Shown piece after piece: positions 61,584 to 64,000 of a DNA stretch of 64,000 nucleotides. The first letter of the stretch is position 1. Each line of letters opens with the position of its first letter. Below the pieces are notes generated by a model. The model saw only the letters and a program-made list of their open reading frames with translations. It had not been told where the DNA came from and did not search any database. The translations under genes were made by a program, and so were the position numbers. Where the stretch lies: positions 1 to 64,000 of the forward strand of contig JAIYDJ010000017.1 of NCBI GenBank assembly GCA_027487575.1, in the 5' to 3' direction. The DNA comes from Rhodobacter sp. Its GTDB lineage: Bacteria; Pseudomonadota; Alphaproteobacteria; Rhodobacterales; Rhodobacteraceae.

Positions 61584-62708
61584 TTAGCGTACCGGCAAGA
61601 TGCGCCCGCCCGCCCCTACCACGAACTTGCGCACGTCGCGCAACCCGGGCGGGTTCAGCTCGGCCAGCGTCTGGTAGGGTTGTTCGGGCAGGATCACCAT
61701 CCGGTCGGTCCGCGTCGCGCCGTCGTCCGGGCGAAAGGGGTCGAGCTTGTAGACCTGCCGCACAGCACTGGAAAACCAGCCGTCCTTGACCGTCTCCTCG
61801 CGGTCGGCGACCAGATCCTCGATCGTCCAGACCAGCGCCCAGTCCGACCCTTCGGGCGCCCGCGTGCCCGCCAGCACGTCCGACATCGGGCCGGACTGCA
61901 GGGTGAACTGGTGGCTGTGCATCGGGCCGAGCGTGATCCGCCGCAGCCGTTTGGGGTGCAGGTCGGCGAAATCGGTGTCGAACCCCTGCGCGATGGTCAG
62001 CAGTTTCAGCCCGCCCAACGACTGCGCCACCAGATGCGACTGCACCATCGGCCAGCGCCGGTCGTCGGTCGGCAGCGGGGTGCGGCCCGAGTCCTGCATG
62101 TCCATCAGATAGACCACCGGCAAGTTGGTCTGGCTGTCGTATACCGCCCAGTGCACGAGGAAGTGCCGCCGCTGCCCCACATCGGCGATCCACTGCGCGT
62201 CGGGGTCGTTGCGCGCCCAGAACAGGTCACCCCGCGCCAACGCCTCGAAATAGAGCCGCTGCGACAGGGCGAATTGCAGCGCCGTCGGCACAGTCAGGTC
62301 GCGCACGATCTGGCGCACCATGCGGTCCTTGAGTTCGGTCTCCGACGCCATCCCGGTCAGATGCTTGCCCGCCTGCGCCGCATCCAGCGCCATCACCATC
62401 AACTCCTGCGCGACCGGAAAGCCGCTCTCGTGCCGGTCCATCACCAGCTTGGGCGCGGTGTCCGACCGCCCGGTCATCAGGTACTTGTGGCTCAGCGCCC
62501 GGAACGTCGCCGCCAGCGCTGTCAGATACCGCCCGAGGATGCGCGCCTCGGTCCGCGTCAGCCGCCCCTCAGTCTCCAACTCAGCCGCCACCCGGCCCAG
62601 ATGCCCGGTGATCCGGTCGAACTTGGCGAAGTAACGTCGGGCCTGCAGGGTATCGCTGACCTCGGCATGGTCGTTGGTCAATTGATCCTTGATCGGAGCG
62701 TCAGGCAT
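61584..62708 (-). CDS. Conserved protein of unknown function in AAA+ operon (374 aa)
   Basis: 374 residues, soluble, largely helical at the N-terminus (about 1-150) and mixed later (FLVHWAVYDSQTNLPVVYLMDMQDSG, GPMHSHQFTLQSGPMSDVLAG). No recognised domain and no obvious catalytic motif apart from a His-rich HSHQF. Its start overlaps the preceding membrane-protein gene by eight bases. Clear coding composition. Likely a cytoplasmic partner of the ATPase. Confidence 0.72.
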   Translation of the reverse strand: MPDAPIKDQLTNDHAEVSDTLQARRYFAKFDRITGHLGRVAAELETEGRLTRTEARILGRYLTALAATFRALSHKYLMTGRSDTAPKLVMDRHESGFPVAQELMVMALDAAQAGKHLTGMASETELKDRMVRQIVRDLTVPTALQFALSQRLYFEALARGDLFWARNDPDAQWIADVGQRRHFLVHWAVYDSQTNLPVVYLMDMQDSGRTPLPTDDRRWPMVQSHLVAQSLGGLKLLTIAQGFDTDFADLHPKRLRRITLGPMHSHQFTLQSGPMSDVLAGTRAPEGSDWALVWTIEDLVADREETVKDGWFSSAVRQVYKLDPFRPDDGATRTDRMVILPEQPYQTLAELNPPGLRDVRKFVVGAGGRILPVR

Positions 62709-63030
62709 TTGTTTTTTCGTTCCTGATCCCGACGACGAACAACCAACTCAGCAATTTCGAAACCCACTTCATCCCAGAGACCTTTTCAACGGCTTCGAAT
62801 TTCTGTCGCAGGCCATCTTCCGTCTCCCGGCTCAAAACAAACCAAAGGAAAAGCCTGCACCCAAACATCCCCCAAATGAACGAGAAGACCCATCCCGGCC
62901 ATGAGAAACTGCACGTCGGGGAAGAGCCATCGGACATGGCCGCGCAGGGCCACGAGCCAACCGTAAGCAACCAGAGGCCCGCAGCAGCACAGACCGCAGC
63001 GAGCATCGTCTGGTCACGCCAGAACCTCAT
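62701..63030 (-). CDS. Small membrane protein with C-terminal amphipathic part
   Basis: 109 residues. Hydrophobic stretches lie at about 9-25, 44-66 and 92-103 (FVVGIR end). It contains four Cys. The ATG at 63030 overlaps the stop of the coiled-coil gene (ATGA), and its stop lies within the next gene's start. No recognised family. Like the 110-residue protein further down the operon, it is a small multi-span protein in AT-richer DNA. Confidence 0.55.
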   Translation of the reverse strand: MRFWRDQTMLAAVCAAAGLWLLTVGSWPCAAMSDGSSPTCSFSWPGWVFSFIWGMFGCRLFLWFVLSRETEDGLRQKFEAVEKVSGMKWVSKLLSWLFVVGIRNEKTNA

Positions 63031-64000
63031 TCCCCATATGCATTCTTGTCATGCTTCTCGACAATCGCCGCGAACCGGCGGGCGAAGCGTTCGTCCGCCT
63101 TCGCCTTCTGCTCCAGCACCTTGCGGGCGAAGACCATGTGATCCTCGTGGGACTCGAGCATCGACGCCATCCGGTCGTTGGTGGCCGACCCGATCGCCGC
63201 CATCGCCGCCTGCGCCTCCTGATCGGTCTTGACGCCGATCTCGTTGATCCGGTGCGCCACGTCCTGCTGCTGCGCGGTCTTCAAGCTGCTGGTCAAGGCG
63301 TCATACAGCACCACCCGCTGCTTGGTGTCCGTCTGCAGCTTGTTGATCAGAACCAGCTGCGTCGCCGCCTGATTCTGCAAGCTGTCCATCCAGGTCTTGC
63401 CCTTCTCGATATACCGCTCCAGCGTCTGGGACTTGGCCAGCATCACCTGTTCGTCCTGCACCAGCGCGTTGTAGCGGGTGTTCATCGCGGCCAGATCGGT
63501 TTCCAGCTTGGTCCGCACCGCCGCGTCCTGTTCGACAGAAATCTTGTTTTCCAGCTCGATAACCGCCGGGTCCATCGCCGCAATCTCGCGCCGCACCGCC
63601 TCCAGCGAGCCGACCGTGGTTTCCCGTTCGGTCAGCGTCTCACCCAGATTGACCTCGACCTTCGACTTCTGCCCGTTCAGCAGGTCCAACTGCCCCTGCA
63701 GCAGCCGCACGATCACGTCCGACTTGGCAATCAGGTCCTGCAGTTTCGCGTCAATCGAGGCCGTCCGCAGCCGCTCCTGCCGCATCGCTTCGGATTTCGC
63801 GCCCGAGAAGATGCCGATGAACGATTCCATCCCGGTCTTCGACCGCATTTCGTCGAAGTCCTTGGAGAATCCGGCGGTCACATCGTCGAGCCCCATGATC
63901 AGTTCGGCGATGTTGGCGTTCATCAGGTCGGTGTGTTTGTGGACGTCGTCAAGCGTGGCATTCTCGATGTCGATGGAAACCTCGCCCGCCTCGATCTTGG
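63027..64000 (-). CDS. Coiled-coil protein, 5' end outside the window
   Basis: At least 323 residues; the frame is open to the right edge, so the true start is outside the window. The visible part is almost entirely helical and charged: LRTASIDAKLQDLIAKSDVIVRLLQGQLDLLNGQKSKVEVNLGETLTERETTVGSLEAVRREIAAM, with heptad-like spacing, no signal peptide and no membrane helix. The arrangement recalls TelA-like and other toxic-anion-resistance coiled-coil proteins, but I cannot claim homology. It is coupled (ATGA) to the small membrane protein, so it heads or continues the AAA+ operon. Confidence 0.75.
   Translation of the reverse strand, partial: KIEAGEVSIDIENATLDDVHKHTDLMNANIAELIMGLDDVTAGFSKDFDEMRSKTGMESFIGIFSGAKSEAMRQERLRTASIDAKLQDLIAKSDVIVRLLQGQLDLLNGQKSKVEVNLGETLTERETTVGSLEAVRREIAAMDPAVIELENKISVEQDAAVRTKLETDLAAMNTRYNALVQDEQVMLAKSQTLERYIEKGKTWMDSLQNQAATQLVLINKLQTDTKQRVVLYDALTSSLKTAQQQDVAHRINEIGVKTDQEAQAAMAAIGSATNDRMASMLESHEDHMVFARKVLEQKAKADERFARRFAAIVEKHDKNAYGE

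Noticed and set aside
60060-62726. 888-codon plus-strand open frame opposite the AAA+ operon
   Set aside because: It is antisense to two genes with clear motifs; its translation is His/Arg/Gln/Pro-rich with no domain, typical of a high-G+C shadow frame.
1-64000. CRISPR array, rRNA genes, IS transposases or prophage
   Set aside because: No regularly spaced direct repeats, no rRNA-like sequence and no transposase, integrase or phage structural motifs were seen.

Overview
The window is high-G+C DNA from what looks like a member of the Rhodobacteraceae (Alphaproteobacteria, order Rhodobacterales). The basis is gene content and order: a rpmH-rnpA-yidD ... yidC-MOSC-engB ... argB neighbourhood, an aapJQMP general amino-acid transporter, a mitochondrial-type ATP12 chaperone, a form I aerobic CO dehydrogenase operon, and very frequent ATGA/GTGA start-stop overlaps. 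Genus cannot be settled from the sequence alone. The left third has many G-ending codons and looks accessory or metabolic; the centre is conserved housekeeping; the right end is a tightly coupled operon of genes I cannot name.

Layout. 0.2-5.0 kb: an SDR oxidoreductase, a metallo-beta-lactamase-fold hydrolase, a PLP aminotransferase, a small membrane protein, and LysR and TetR regulators. 5.1-9.6 kb: a polyamine-type ABC transporter (potD-B-C-A order) followed by a second MBL hydrolase, all overlapping; potC carries a dispersed palindromic repeat inside its reading frame. 9.7-18.3 kb: the cox cluster coxC-M-S-L-D-E-F-G, with a CoxL bearing the form I signature AYRCSFR and an MHYT-LytTR candidate gas sensor/regulator at its head. 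18.4-24.7 kb: a DctB/DctD-like two-component pair next to a tripartite tricarboxylate transporter (tctCBA). 24.8-28.0 kb: a phnDCE phosphonate/phosphate ABC transporter behind a good Pho-box, plus a methyltransferase.

28.2-32.0 kb: tRNA-Arg(ACG), a histidine kinase, a mercuric-reductase-like flavoprotein and a TVP38-type membrane protein. 32.2-42.9 kb: the rpmH/yidC housekeeping region, here split by a membrane pentapeptide-repeat gene and an EAL phosphodiesterase gene, and continuing through a MOSC protein, engB, an SDR, argB, a ferredoxin-like protein and a SixA phosphatase. 43.0-44.6 kb: a lower-G+C patch with two orphan genes and a 56-codon small ORF. 44.6-49.2 kb: aapJQMP. 49.4-55.5 kb: ATP12, an RluC-type pseudouridine synthase, crcB, an OmpA-domain protein without a signal peptide, and pheT.

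55.6-64.0 kb (minus strand): at least eleven genes, most overlapping or nearly abutting: a coiled-coil protein (cut by the window edge), small membrane proteins, an AAA+ ATPase, a DUF559/Vsr-like nuclease, a 450-residue conserved protein, a DUF1523-like membrane protein and an M15-peptidase-like protein. The nuclease gene is bracketed by GC-rich palindromic repeats that are read through as protein. These repeats belong to the same family as the one in potC and another after pheT. The AAA+ operon and the nuclease-plus-repeat unit inside it are the best candidates for undescribed biology.
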